Source: Homarus americanus (taxonomy: Eukaryota > Arthropoda > Malacostraca > Decapoda > Nephropidae). From it: a stretch of DNA of 64,000 nt. The stretch covers positions 5,581,313 through 5,645,312 of the forward strand of contig NW_024722158.1 of assembly GCF_018991925.1 (NCBI RefSeq), written 5' to 3'. Positions within the stretch are counted from its first letter, which is position 1; every line of letters starts with the position of its first letter. The translations under genes and the position numbers were made by a program. The notes below the pieces were generated by a model that saw only the letters and a list, made by a program, of their open reading frames with translations, did no database searches and was not told where the DNA came from. Shown piece by piece: positions 12,775 through 24,114 of the stretch.

Positions 12775-12946
12775 AACTCTCCTATATCTCAACCGGCGAG
12801 AGATAATTTAGGGAGATAGTCTCATCCTGTCGCAAATATTCTCCTCGAGGGAAATTTTGACTTAAGAGAAATAATACAGCGATAAATGCACTGAAGATAT
12901 ATTCACTTTATACATTCACTTAGCAGATACATTCTCAGACGACAAC

Positions 12947-13078
12947 AGGTGGTGGTGGTAGTGGTGGTGGTAGATGTGGTAAAGGTAGTAGTGGTGGTGG
13001 TAATAGTAGTAGTAGTGGTGGTGGTGGTGGTGTTAGTGGTAGTAGTGGTGGTGGTGTTAGTGGTGGTGATGGTGGTGG
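12947..13078 (+). repeat. (TGG/TAG)n microsatellite
   Basis: GGTGGTGGTAG repeats. Confidence 0.95.
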
Positions 13079-13254
13079 CGTCAACACAAGGTAAACAGGT
13101 ACTGGCTCACAGGTAAAAAAATGAATTACTTACACCTTACGGTCGACCTCCGGATGTTGGGGGGAATACCTGGTGTGGTGAGAGAGAGAGAGAGAGACCA
13201 CTACCATTATATTAAATATCTTTTGCGTCAAGTTCATTATAATGTTAGGTACAC

Positions 13255-13668
13255 AACACGCCACCACGCAATGCCACGCCCACTATACCATGCCCCGCCT
13301 ACCACGCAATGCCACGCCCACTATACCATGCCCCGCTCACCAGCAATGCCACGCCCACTATACCATGCCCGCCCACCACGCAATGCCACGCCCACTATAC
13401 CATGCCCGCCTACCACGCAATGCCACGCCCACTATACCATGCCCCGCCTACCACGCAATCCACGCCCCGCCTACCACGCACGCCACGCCCACTGTACCAT
13501 GCCCCGCCTACCACGCACACCACGCCACACACCATGCCCCGCCCACCACGCAGTGCCCCGCCCACCATACCATGCCCGCCCACCATACCATGCCCGCCCA
13601 CCATACCATGCCTGCCCACCACACTATGCCACACCTACCACACTATGCCACACCCACTGCACCTACCA
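13255..13668 (+). repeat. 38-bp minisatellite
   Basis: The unit has CCACGCAATGCCACGCCCAC and TATACCATGCCCCGCCTA, about 11 copies with deletions. It drives three overlapping His/Pro-rich open frames that are not genes. Confidence 0.95.
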
Positions 13669-13724
13669 CAACGTTATTCCAACTGATGACTATCTATGGT
13701 GTTTAGAGGGATGGATAGGTTAGG

Positions 13725-13835
13725 TTAGTGGTGGTAGTGTGGTAGTGGTAGTGTGTGGTGGTAGTAGTGGCAATGGTGGTAGTAGTGGTGGTGGTAATGA
13801 TAGTGGTAGTGGTGGTTATTGTTGTTGTTGCCAGG
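13725..13835 (+). repeat. (GGT)n-rich DNA
   Basis: GTGGTAGTGGTAGTG repeats; (AC)n follows at 13872-13891. Confidence 0.9.
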
Positions 13836-13891
13836 TGATGTAGCAGTAAGGATAATCACATTAGCAAGACCACACACACACACACACACAC

Positions 13892-14520
13892 AACAACATT
13901 GACTCACTCTACTGCTTAGGTAATTAAGCGCCATTTTGTATGAATATTGACCGTCGAGTCTCTGTTTACTCCTGACGCCATCTTGGATGGGAGTAGTCCC
14001 TGGTAGAGTCTTGGTTCATTGTGGCCGCCATTATGTAGTGAGGTCTTAAGTGTGGGTCATTAGTGTTTTATCTGGCCAGAGGATCGTGAGAGGCAGGATG
14101 GGCGTGGGCGTGGGTGGGTGTTGGTGTGGGTGGGAGGGTGTGTGGGTGTAGGTGGGAGTATAGGAACCCCAACACACACACACACACACACAGAGGGTTT
14201 GCGTTAGCAGTCCCGTTACTGTCTCCATTCCTCCTTGTACCTTCTCTCTCTCTCTCTCTCTCTCTCTCCATCATTAAGTTTGTCAGTCTTCAGTCAGTCA
14301 CTCACTCACCAGTCTTCAGTCATTCACCACTCACCACCACCACTCACCACCACCACCACCACTCACCTCACCACTCAGTCAGTCGTCAGTCGGGTTCCTT
14401 ACAGGACCCTCACCCCAGGCCCTCAGACACATTACACCACAACACTGACCTCACAGCCTCACCAGTAACAGCAGTAGTCACAAAAGCCATAGACAGACAC
14501 AGACACAACCAGCCACAGAC
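13892..14520. other. Mixed DNA with GTGGGTG, (AC)n, (TC)n and CACCAC tracts
   Basis: GTGGGTG 14105-14155, (AC)n 14170-14192, (TC)n 14243-14268, CACCACTCACCACCA 14325-14370. No gene. Confidence 0.75.
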
Positions 14521-14525
14521 GTAGA

Positions 14526-15365
14526 AACAGCCGGACACAGACGCAAAAGCACCCACAGCCGCAGTAGACGCAGAAACAGCGGACACAGACGCAGAAGCAC
14601 CCACAGCCGCAAGTAGACGCAGAAACAGCGGACACAGACGCAGAAGCACCCACAGCCGCAAGTAGACGCAGAAACAGCCGGACACAGACGCAGAAGCACC
14701 CACAGCCGCAAGTAGACGCAGGAACAGCCGGACACAGACGCAGAAGCACAGCCGTAGACGCAGGAACAGCGGACACAGACGCAGAAGCACCCACAGCCGT
14801 GTAGACGCAGAAACAGCCGGACACAGACGCAGAAGCACCCACAGCCGCAAGTAGACGCAGGAACAGCCAGACACAGACGCAGAAGCACCCACAGCCGCAA
14901 GTAGACGCAGGAACAGCCGGACACAGACGCAGAAGCACCCACAGCCGCAAGTAGACGCAGGAACAGCCAGACACAGACGCAGAAGCACCCACAGCCGCAA
15001 GTAGACGCAGGAACAGCCGGACACAGACGCAGAAGCACCCACAGCCGCAAGTAGACGCAGAACAGCCAGACACAGACGCAGAAGCACCCACAGCCGCAAG
15101 TAGACGCAGGAACAGCCGGACACAGACGCAGAAGCACCCACAGCCGCAGTAGACGCAGGAACAGCCAGACACAGACGCAGAAGCACCCACAGCGTGCAGA
15201 GCAGGAACAGCCAGACACAGACGCAAAGCACCCACAGCCGCAAGTAGACGCAGGAACAGCGGACACAGACGCAGAAGCACCCACAGCCGCGAGACGCAGG
15301 AACAGCGACAAGCGCAGAAGCACCCACAGCCGCAAGTAGACGCAGAAAACAGCCGGACACAGAAA
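14526..15365 (+). repeat. 50-bp minisatellite, about 17 copies
   Basis: The unit joins GACACAGACGCAGAAGCACC, CACAGCCGCAAGTAGACGCA and GGAACAGCCG. Exact 50-bp periodicity is visible (for example AGAAGCACCC at 14881 and 14931). Because 50 is not a multiple of 3, all three minus-strand frames read through as Cys/Val/Ala-rich open frames of up to 370 codons. Confidence 0.95.
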
Positions 15366-15454
15366 GAGACACAGCCATAACTAGACACAGTGTTGACAAC
15401 AGACTTGACGCATGACAGGTCGACCTTGATGTTCTGTTATCACACGTGACCTGA

Positions 15455-15456
<2 letters not shown>

Positions 15457-15490
<34 letters not shown>

Positions 15491-15890
15491 TCCTTGATAG
15501 CAATTCTCCTCCTCCTGATCATCCTCCTCTTCTTCTTCCTCCTGATCTTCCCTCCTCTTCTCCCTCCTCTTCTCCCTCCTCTTCTCCCTCCTCTTCTTCC
15601 TCTTCGTCTTCCTCTTCTCCCTCTTCTTCTTCCTCCCTTCTTCTTCCCTCTTCCTCATCTTCTTCCTTTTTTTCTTCGTCTTCATGGTTCTTCCGGCTCT
15701 CACTCCGTTCTCATCTCCTTCTCTGCCTGTCATTTTAACCCACATGACCCCTCCTCCCCCACAGTGCCACACTCTGTTTTTGTAAGAATGTCTAATTGGT
15801 CCTAACCTAACCTTAACCCAACTCCCACCCCCAACCCTCCCCACCCCACCCACCCCACCCCACCCCACCCCACCCCACCCCAACCCTCCT
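15457..15890. repeat. (TG)n, pyrimidine-rich DNA and (CCCCA)n
   Basis: (TG)n 15457-15490, CTCCTCTTC-rich 15505-15680, CCCCA pentamers 15838-15885, the last a G-quadruplex candidate on the minus strand. Confidence 0.92.
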
Positions 15891-16310
15891 CCAAGGTTAA
15901 TTATAAACACCATTACATCAACACACTAAAAAGTTAACCCAATTTAACACCACTAACACAAGATTAACTGATGATATGAAACGTTAAGTAGAGAGGTTAA
16001 TCTTACAGCCACTTTCACACCCACTTACTTAAAACACTTAACACTTAAAATCTCGGGTCTTTAAGTATTTAGTAGACCGTGAACACTCTCATATCTTTAT
16101 TTGCAATCTATGTCAATATCTGTTGCTTTATGTATATTTTTTAAAGATAGAAAAGAGATATAATGAGAGAGACAGGCAGACAGACAAAGAGAGAGAGATC
16201 ACCCCAAAGAATCAGTCAATCATTCTAATAACCACATGAATAAATCTTTTAGTTCTACACGGTCTTTATCCATCGTCTGCGCTGCGCCTTTTTTGCATAA
16301 CCTCGTGTTA
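15891..16310. other. AT-rich DNA
   Basis: Nothing recognised. Confidence 0.6.
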
Positions 16311-17165
16311 GTACCCCACGCCCACACGCCCACTTCAAGCACGCCAAGCCTACGCCCATATCACGCCCATACTTCAGCCTTTATTCCCTTGACTTCTCAC
16401 TTTTTCACCCTCCCTCCCACGCCCCTCCCTCCTCCTCCCTCCCATACCCTCCTTCCCTCCCATACCTCCTCCTTCCCTCCTCACACTCCTCCTCACCTCC
16501 CACGCCTCCTCCTCCTCCTCACCTCCCCTCCACTCCCTCACAGCCTCCCTCCCTCCCCATACCCTCCTCCTCCCACACCCTCCTTCCCTCCCTCACACTC
16601 CCTCCCTCTCTCCCTCACCCTCCCACGCCCTCCCTCCCCTCCCTCACTCTCCCTCCCTCACACTCCCTCCCTCACAGTCTCCTCCCCTCCCATACCCTCC
16701 TTCCCATACCCTTCTTCCTCCCATACCCTCCTTCCCTCCCATACCCTTCTTCCTCCCATACCCTCCTCCTTCCTCCCTCACACCTCCTCCCCTCACACCC
16801 TCCTCTCCCATACCCTCCTTCCCTACACCTCACACTCTCCCTCACACCTCCCACACCCTCCTCCTCCCTCCCACACTCACCCTCCTCACTAACAAGGAGT
16901 GTTGACCTGCCCAAGAATTTGCTTTTACAAGAACAGACTTGCTGACTGTCAACCTCTCTCCCTCTCACCCTCCCTCACCTCACTCCTCCTCACTTCTCAC
17001 CCCCTCCCTCACCCTCACCCTCTCACCTCACTCCTCACTCCTCTCACCTCCTCACCTCTCACCTCCCTCACTCTCCACTCCTCCTCACTCCTCCCACTCC
17101 CTCTCCCCTGTTCACCTCCTCATCTCTCACTCTCTCCTCACCTCTCACTTCACTCTCACACCCTG
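16311..17165 (+). repeat. Pyrimidine-rich minisatellite DNA
   Basis: CCACGCCCA at 16311-16375; CCCTCCCATACCCTCCTTC units at 16405-16885; CTCACCTCACTCCTC at 16950-17165. Confidence 0.9.
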
Positions 17166-17422
17166 CCTGTGTGTCATGGGTGAGACATATGGGTAGCGCG
17201 GCGGTAGAATCATGGGTGTGGGCGTGATTGTACATATAGGCGTGATTGTGGGCGTGGGCGGGATTCTACTGACAAATCCTAGTGTTTAAGTGTTGTGTGG
17301 CAATGTGGGCGTGCGTGGGCGTGAATGTAGCTAGAATAACAGCGAGAACCAGGGGTGGGGGGGTGGGCGTGGAGGAGGGGGAAGGGAGAGCTACAATAGT
17401 CGACCAAGTTTTGTTTCCTTAA

Positions 17423-17424
17423 TG

Positions 17425-17472
<48 letters not shown>

Positions 17473-17590
17473 CATCTGACACCGTGTCTTGGCATGTCTA
17501 GGGTCAGTGAGGCATGTCCAACGCGTGTCTTCAGCTCTCCTATATCACCACGTATCTCATCTTCTCAAGTGGACAAGGGTGCAGTGAGGC

Positions 17591-17625
<35 letters not shown>
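17423..17625. repeat. (TG)n and (GA)n microsatellites
   Basis: (TG)n 17427-17470 and (GA)n 17595-17623. Confidence 0.95.
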
Positions 17626-17799
17626 AACATAAGGCAGTGAAGCTATCTAGTTAAGGTAGAGTCTCAGCGTAAGTTTGGTGCCAATTTGAAGAGTTTGTTT
17701 TCTTGTGGGTGGAAGGGGGAGGGAAAGGGCGGTGTTGGGGTGAAATGGGCGGTTTGAGAGAAGAGAGAAATGGGGAGGGGTTTGAGTGAAAGGGAAGAG

Positions 17800-17894
17800 A
17801 GTGGGTGATGTGGGTGGGGGCTGGGTGGGGTGGGTGGGGTGGGTAGGTAGGTGGGTGGTTGGGTTTGTGACTAGCAGCCCACACCCACACTCAC

Positions 17895-17959
<65 letters not shown>

Positions 17960-17960
17960 A
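17800..17960 (+). repeat. GGGTGGGGTGGGT repeat and (AC)n
   Basis: G-rich pentamers 17812-17868 (G-quadruplex candidate), (AC)n 17900-17956. Confidence 0.92.
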
Positions 17961-18131
17961 ATTTTAAGAACACGTAAGTTTAATTATCGATTACACGTAC
18001 AGTAATTACTCCCACGTACAGTCACCATCATCTTAAACTGTTTAATAAGTGGTTGTAATTGGTTGTAGTTGGTTGCAATTGGTTGTCATCACAATTATCT
18101 AGAAACACTCTCACTCAGATGCTGTTTTTAG

Positions 18132-18132
<1 letters not shown>

Positions 18133-18193
<61 letters not shown>

Positions 18194-18305
18194 CTAATTG
18201 GCTTCTCTTGTAATTGGCTCTTGAACAACAGGACACAATTACCGAAATAGGACCCCAATTATATGTATTTTTTTACAAGTCTTCAAAGCTTTAACACCAG
18301 CTATT

Positions 18306-18362
<57 letters not shown>
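18133..18362. repeat. (AC)n and (TG)n microsatellites
   Basis: (AC)n 18133-18192, (TG)n 18307-18362; a GGTTGTAATTGGTTGTAGTT repeat precedes at 18051-18090. Confidence 0.95.
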
Positions 18363-18363
<1 letters not shown>

Positions 18364-18674
18364 TGTGGCAGTGACGACACTTTCTCTACTTCTGTGGTTG
18401 GTCTCGTCTACTTCCTTATCTCTCTGGGGAGGGAATTACAGCTTGAGCACGTGCCACCTACGCCCACACACCCACACGCCCGTACCCACACACGCCCACG
18501 CCCACACGTATAGGTAGTCTTTACATAATAAGTACAATATGAAGCCACACATAGAGACATAACTTAATAATTGTAAGTCGATAAGTTAATATAAAGTTGA
18601 GTGAGGTATCTCTCTCTCTCTCTCTCTCACTTTCTCACTATCTCTCACTCTCTCTATCTCTTTCTCTCATACAC

Positions 18675-18840
18675 ACAGTCAGGTCAACATGGCGGCGTTG
18701 CTATGGGAGACGTGTGACGTAAGAGTCGGTGAGGCTGTAACGATCTTTGATGAGAGCTGCGTCACACCCACCCCCCCTCTGGTGACGTCACATACCCCTT
18801 TGGTGACGTCACATCCCCTTTAGCGACGTACCCTATGCAG
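18675..18840 (+). promoter_or_regulatory. CpG-containing block with YY1-like and CRE sites
   Basis: CAACATGGCGGCG at 18687 matches the YY1-type consensus and a start context. TGACGTAAG at 18716 and two perfect TGACGTCA octamers at 18783-18790 and 18804-18811 (CREB/ATF site) follow. A 44-codon frame opens at ATG 18690, but nothing shows it is translated. Candidate promoter only. Confidence 0.35.
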
Positions 18841-18889
18841 TTAAGGGAATCTCAGTGTAATTTTTTTTGCATTTTTTTTTTGCTTCAGT

Positions 18890-18990
18890 TGAATGGTGGT
18901 AGTTGTGGTAGGTGGTGATGGTGGTAGTTGTGGTTGGTGGTAATGGTGGTAGTTGTGGTTGGTGGTAATGGTGGTAGTTGTGGTAGTGAC
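18890..18990 (+). repeat. 27-bp TGGTGGTAATGG repeat, about 4 copies
   Basis: Units contain GGTGGTAGTTGTGGTTGGTG. Confidence 0.85.
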
Positions 18991-19325
18991 GTAAGGTAAA
19001 ACACATCACCTGGGACCTTCAGCTGTCAAGGCCATATAGACAGTCATCCTCACAGATGACCCTCACCTCTCCTCCCTCACCCTCACCCCTTTCACCTCCC
19101 TCACCCCTCACCTCCCTCACCACTACACCCCCCACTATATGCTCGTTGTTCTAAATACATCCTTACTTTGACCACGCCCACTTGTAGCCACGCCCACTTC
19201 TCCCACGCCCACACCTGAACTACCTTGTACTCGTGGAAACAAAGACGCGTCTGGTACAACCCCCCCCCACCCGATGATGTAAGTGAACCAAATGTACCAT
19301 TATATAAAGATTGAACCGATGTACA

Positions 19326-19327
<2 letters not shown>
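18991..19327. other. Intergenic DNA
   Basis: CTCACCTCCCTCACC at 19060-19130 and CCACGCCCAC at 19170-19212; no gene. Confidence 0.7.
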
Positions 19328-19424
<97 letters not shown>

Positions 19425-19560
19425 GGTAGGTAGACATTCACGTAGACAGACAGACAGAAAGGCAGAGACAAAGAATCAGATAGACATTCACGTAGACAGA
19501 CAGATATTCTCGTAGACAGACAGACAGACAGACAGACAGATAGATAGATAGACATTAACG
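19328..19560 (+). repeat. (AC)n and CAGACAGA/CATTCACGTAGA repeats
   Basis: (AC)n 19328-19420, then GACATTCACGTAGACAGACA units and TAGA tetramers. Confidence 0.95.
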
Positions 19561-19699
19561 TACACAGATAGATAAAAGTGTTAGAGTTGTTTTAATGTGT
19601 TATTGTCACTGGAAGTATTACGGGTACATTATGTTATAAGCTTCACCAAATACTGACATAATCCTATTAATGGTGGTGGGCACACGAGGGTTAGCTCTC

Positions 19700-19842
<143 letters not shown>

Positions 19843-19848
19843 CTAACT

Positions 19849-19940
19849 CAACCTAACCTAACCTAAGCAAATCTATCTCTACCCTAACCTAACCTAACCC
19901 AACCATAACCTAACCTAACCCAACCATAACCTAACCTAAT
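19849..19940 (-). repeat. Interstitial telomere-like (CCTAA)n cluster
   Basis: CTAACCTAACCTAAC runs and the variant CCCAACCATAA alternate, giving about a dozen TTAGG-type units on the minus strand, directly beside the (TC)n tract. Confidence 0.75.
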
Positions 19941-20029
19941 CCGAGTTAACTAAAGGAGTGACTGGAGACAACATGAAGGAGGGGCGGCATAACCCAGCCA
20001 TTAGGGGCCAGGTGGTGTGGGTGAGTGCC

Positions 20030-20275
20030 AGGTGAAGGAAGTGCCTCGTTGTGACAGCCAGTGCCTCGTTGTATTCACCAGTGCCACTTGCTCTAGGTGC
20101 CACTTACCCATCTTTGCCTTTTGCTCACCAGTACCACTTGCCCATCAGTGCCACTTGCGCCACTTGCCTATCAGTGCCACTTGCCCACCAATGCTACTTC
20201 CCCACCGGTGCCACTTGCCCACCGGTGCCACTTCTCCACCAATACCACTTGCCTATCAGTACAACTCCCAACCAA
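20030..20275 (+). repeat. 17-bp GTGCCACTTGCCCACCA repeat
   Basis: About 12 units of 16-18 bp, with variants GTACCACTTGCCCATCA and GTGCCTCGTTGTATTCACC. Confidence 0.9.
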
Positions 20276-20605
20276 GAAATGTTACACACCTCCCACCCAC
20301 CCTGAGTGCCTCTCGCCATCACACGACCAGCCATAGCCTTAACCCCACGAGGCACTCTGGTAAAATCCACGCGTAATCGGGCCTCCCGTGTGCTGATTGG
20401 TCCGCCGCTTACCGTGACTTGTGTTGTCTGATAACTAATACTGTGATTGGATAACTTTTAAATCACCTTTATATTACAAGTGTTAAATATTACCTGTGTG
20501 TTAATTACTTATGCATAGTGTTAATAAGGGTAATGTTTATCTTCCACAGGTAAACCATAACAACGGCTGTACTGGACCACACCTGTCCTTCACCTCAGGT
20601 GTAGT
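20276..20605. other. Unique DNA with CCAAT-type motifs
   Basis: CTGATTGGTCCG at 20392 and GTGATTGGATAAC at 20442 are CCAAT-box-like in inverse. No transcript evidence. Confidence 0.4.
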
Positions 20606-20792
20606 ATGTCCTTCCTTCATTCCTTCCTTCCTTCCTTCCTTCCTTCCTTCCTTCCTTCCTTCCTTCCTTCCTTCCTTCCCTCCCTCCGTGAAGAAACACC
20701 TGCTTTATTTACTGTGTGAGAACCATTAACTGCTATGGGTTTTATCCTTAACACCTGTCTCCCATCCCATCCCATACCTGTCTATCTGTCCG

Positions 20793-20838
<46 letters not shown>

Positions 20839-20895
20839 CTGATACGTGTAGAAAGTGAAGTAAAGTGCTAAGACAACAGGTCGAGATGTTTGTCC

Positions 20896-20944
<49 letters not shown>

Positions 20945-21122
20945 TATTCCTACTTCCTTCATATTCTTCTTAATTTTATATTCCTTTCCCTTCCTCCTTC
21001 ACCCAACTTAGACATGATCCATCTAATCTCCTTTATCCTCCTATCTTCTCCTCCTCCTCCTCCTCCTCCTCCTCCTCCTCCTCCTCCTCCTCCTCCTCCT
21101 TCCTCCTCCTCCTCCTCCTCCC
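20606..21122 (+). repeat. (TTCC)n, (TG)n, (TC)n and (TCC)n microsatellites
   Basis: (TTCC)n 20609-20680, (TG)n 20797-20837, (TC)n 20899-20941, (TCC)n 21047-21122. Confidence 0.95.
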
Positions 21123-21329
21123 AACTTGAACATGATCCACGTAAACTTTCCCTCCCAGAACTTAAGATCCACTTAGTGTTAACTTTAAGAATCTCCTCTC
21201 TCTCTCTCTCTCTCTCCGTCAGTAAGTCAGTGAGTCAGTCAGTATTTGGGAAAAGTGTAGAGCTGTCTCACTAATCAGTATTCTGTAGGCTTGTGTTGAC
21301 CAGGGCGTGTGGGCCGGGTGGCGTGTGTC

Positions 21330-21337
21330 TATCTATC

Positions 21338-21378
<41 letters not shown>

Positions 21379-21446
21379 GTCATTCTATCTATCTATCTAG
21401 TCATCCATCCACCAATCTATCTCTCTCCATCTATCTGTGTCTATAT

Positions 21447-21477
<31 letters not shown>

Positions 21478-21547
21478 GTCGGTGTGGTGGGAGCGTCGTG
21501 GTCACCTATAAAATGCTTCACCTTTAAGTGTCTTGTTGTTGTGTAAT

Positions 21548-21640
<93 letters not shown>
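21330..21640 (+). repeat. (ATCT)n and (TC)n microsatellites
   Basis: (ATCT)n 21330-21400 and 21445-21478; (TC)n of about 90 bp 21548-21638. Confidence 0.95.
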
Positions 21641-21641
<1 letters not shown>

Positions 21642-21799
21642 ATTATTTGTTTCTCTGTCTTTTGTATGTTTGTGTTTGTCGTTCTGTCTGTCTGTCTTCC
21701 TGTCCGAGAGAGAGAGAGAGAAGAAGGGAGAGGCAGGAGAAGATAAGCTGTGGATTCTGTCTTGGATTTTATGAAGAGGAGAAGAGGGAGGAGGAGGAG

Positions 21800-21895
21800 G
21801 TTAAGTTAGCTTTAGTTAGATTAAGTTAGGTTAGGGTTGGTTAGGGTTGGTTGGGTTAGGTTTGGTTAGGGTTGGTTAGGTTAGGTTTGGGCCTG
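21800..21895 (+). repeat. TTAGG-like GGTTAGGGTTGG repeat
   Basis: Alternating GGTTAGG, GGTTGGG and GGTTTGG units over about 90 bp. Confidence 0.75.
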
Positions 21896-22185
21896 TTGAC
21901 TATGGTGTGTGGAGGTCATTTAAGCAGTGACCAGCGTAGACAAGTGAGGTTAGGTCAAGGAGGAGGTCAATCGGTGTGACCTCCAGGTAAGGGCCGTCAC
22001 CTTGACATCTGGTAATTAACGTCGTCCTCCTAATAACCTTAAGTGTGTCTTTATTTGGGTGAAAAGAGAGAGAGTCTTCACCAAGCCACCAAAATCTTAA
22101 TACGATCAAAATCTTTTTAAAATTCCACTTGGAAGACTGAGGATTTTTTGTGGTAAAATATAATGTGATTTTCTGTAAGATGGAG
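21896..22185. other. Unique DNA
   Basis: No gene recognised; AGGTTAGGTCAAGGAGGAGG at 21949 is the only repeat-like part. Confidence 0.55.
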
Positions 22186-22725
22186 GAAGAGGAGAGGAGA
22201 GGTGTGGCCCTGGGAAGAGGAGGAGGAGGAGAAGGGTGATGGAACAGAAGAGGAGGAGGAGGAGAAGGTGATGGAACAGAAGAGGAGGAGGAGGAGAAGG
22301 GTGATGGAACAGAAGAGGGGGAGGGGGTAGGAAGAGGGGAGGAGGAGGTAGGGGCAGGGTGTTGCTATTGTTTTGTCTTCCCGATGGTCGCTAAGAGACA
22401 GGAAGTGAGGGGAGGGGAGGTGAGGTATGGTGGTGAGAGGTGAGGGAGGGGGAGGTGAGGTATGGTAGAGAGGTGAGGGAGGGGAGGTGAGGTATGGTAG
22501 AGAGGTGGAGGGAGGGGAGGTGAGGAGGATGGTAGAGAGGTGAGGAGGTTGGGGGGGTGAGGGAGAGGGAGTTAGAGGGCAGGAAGGGGAAGTAGGATGC
22601 GGTGACAGCGTCGTCTTACAAGAGGGGAGTAGAGAAGGGTGAGGGGAACCAGAGGTAAGAGAGAGAGAGAAGTGAGGAAAGAGAGAGGAGTGAGAGAAGG
22701 AAGTGGGAACAGAGAGAGAGAGAGA
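22186..22725 (+). repeat. Purine-rich minisatellites
   Basis: A 33-bp unit with GGTGATGGAACAGAAGAGGA (3 copies, 22225-22320), then GGGGAGGTGAGGTATGGTAG units of about 33 bp (22400-22540). Confidence 0.9.
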
Positions 22726-23515
22726 ATTCAACCATTGTTATAATAATTCCAACAACATTATTGACAAAACTGGTGAACAATATTATCTAATCTATATACC
22801 AATTGAGACAGATTATGGCACTGGATGAGGATAGTGCCATTGTTTAGTGTGCCACGAGGGACAGAACCTTCATACGGACACAAGAGATAATAAACTTAAG
22901 TCACAAGAATAGATAATAGGTCGTGGTCACAAATTTACCTTTAGGCATGTTCGTGGTGGTGAGGTTAACATGGGCCCATCTTGCGTCTGGACTTAGGGAG
23001 GGGGGAGCTTAGGTCGGCAACCTCCGGGGCCCTCAGTGTTGTGGAGACATTAAGGTGGGGAGGACGTGCCTTAACTTCTCTCACTTTTATACTTATCTAC
23101 GCTCTTACTTTCCCCAAAATCATTGACAAAAGAAAATAGATATTATAAAGTGTCGATATCTTATTCACTTACAATATTTACTTAAGTGATAATTCGTTTA
23201 TAAGTAACCAAGAAGAAAAGTATTTGAAAGTGTATTGATTTTAAGTGGAAGAAATATCTCAAGTAACTTATATGTACTAAAATAGACACTACCAACGTTT
23301 CTAAAATTACTTAGTGATAAAAAAGTGTTCGTGAAGTTACTTGTAAAGATGCATTATATACTTACAATGCGTACTTGAAGAAATAAAGTGAATATTGATG
23401 ACGTAGTGGTCTTAAAAGTACTACTACTCCTACTTATAAAAGTGTGATAATGTGACCGTAGTGAAGAAGAAGTTTGGGTTTTGTTAAGTGGTAGCGCGTC
23501 ATGCTCAATAGTGAT
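22726..23515. other. AT-rich intergenic DNA
   Basis: Nothing recognised. Confidence 0.6.
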
Positions 23516-23529
23516 GTAAGTAATTGTTG

Positions 23530-23980
23530 TTTGTAAGTAGATGATAGTAGATTATAAGTAAATGGTGGTAGAATATAAGTAGATGGTGGTTGATTATAAG
23601 TAGATGGTGGTAGAATATACAGTAAGTAGATGGTGGTTGATTATAAGTAGATGGTAGTAGATTATAAGTAAATGGTGGTAGAATATAAGTAGATGGTGAT
23701 AAGGCCAATCTAACCTAACCTAACCAAATCTACCCTAATCCAACCCAACCCATGAAAGTATGTATGTAAGTATGTATTTATGTATGTATGTATGTATGTA
23801 TATCATCAGTCCATATAGCACGTGGACTTTTATATACAAACAACAGCTCACTAGTTGGGTGTGTATGTATGTATGTATGTATGTATGTATGTATGTATGT
23901 ATAATTGTATGTATTTACGTGTACACAAAGGTAATGGATTTAAGGTTCAATAGATTCTTCCATTAGGGACTGTTGTGAGG

Positions 23981-24011
<31 letters not shown>

Positions 24012-24020
24012 CTTCTTCTA
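23530..24020 (+). repeat. Repeat of about 20 bp, (ATGT)n and (TTC)n
   Basis: TAAGTAGATGGTGGTAGAATA units 23530-23702; (ATGT)n 23757-23800 and 23862-23902; (TTC)n 23982-24019. Confidence 0.92.
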
Positions 24021-24114
24021 GTACACGTCAGAGAGAGGAGGAGGAGGAGGGAGGGTGTAGTGTGTTGACAAGTCTGGCGGCCCACACTTGCTTCTGAACC
24101 AAGTGACGCCTTTT

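Noticed and set aside
13121..13723. Overlapping plus-strand frames rich in His, Pro and Thr
   Set aside because: They are translations of the 38-bp minisatellite in three frames.
14410..15522. Minus-strand open frames of 285-370 codons rich in Cys, Val and Ala
   Set aside because: All three frames are open because a stop-free 50-bp tandem repeat rotates through them; there is no start context, splice structure or domain.
16236..16892. 218-codon Pro/Ser/His-rich frame
   Set aside because: Pyrimidine-rich low-complexity DNA; the composition, not selection, keeps it open.
18690..18824. 44-codon frame starting at a good ATG context (MAALLWETCDVRVGEAV)
   Set aside because: Short, ends in repeated CRE-containing DNA, no splice donor or homology; kept only as a regulatory candidate.
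22117..22731. 204-codon minus-strand Ser/Pro/Leu frame
   Set aside because: Lies over purine-rich tandem repeats; no domain or splice signal.
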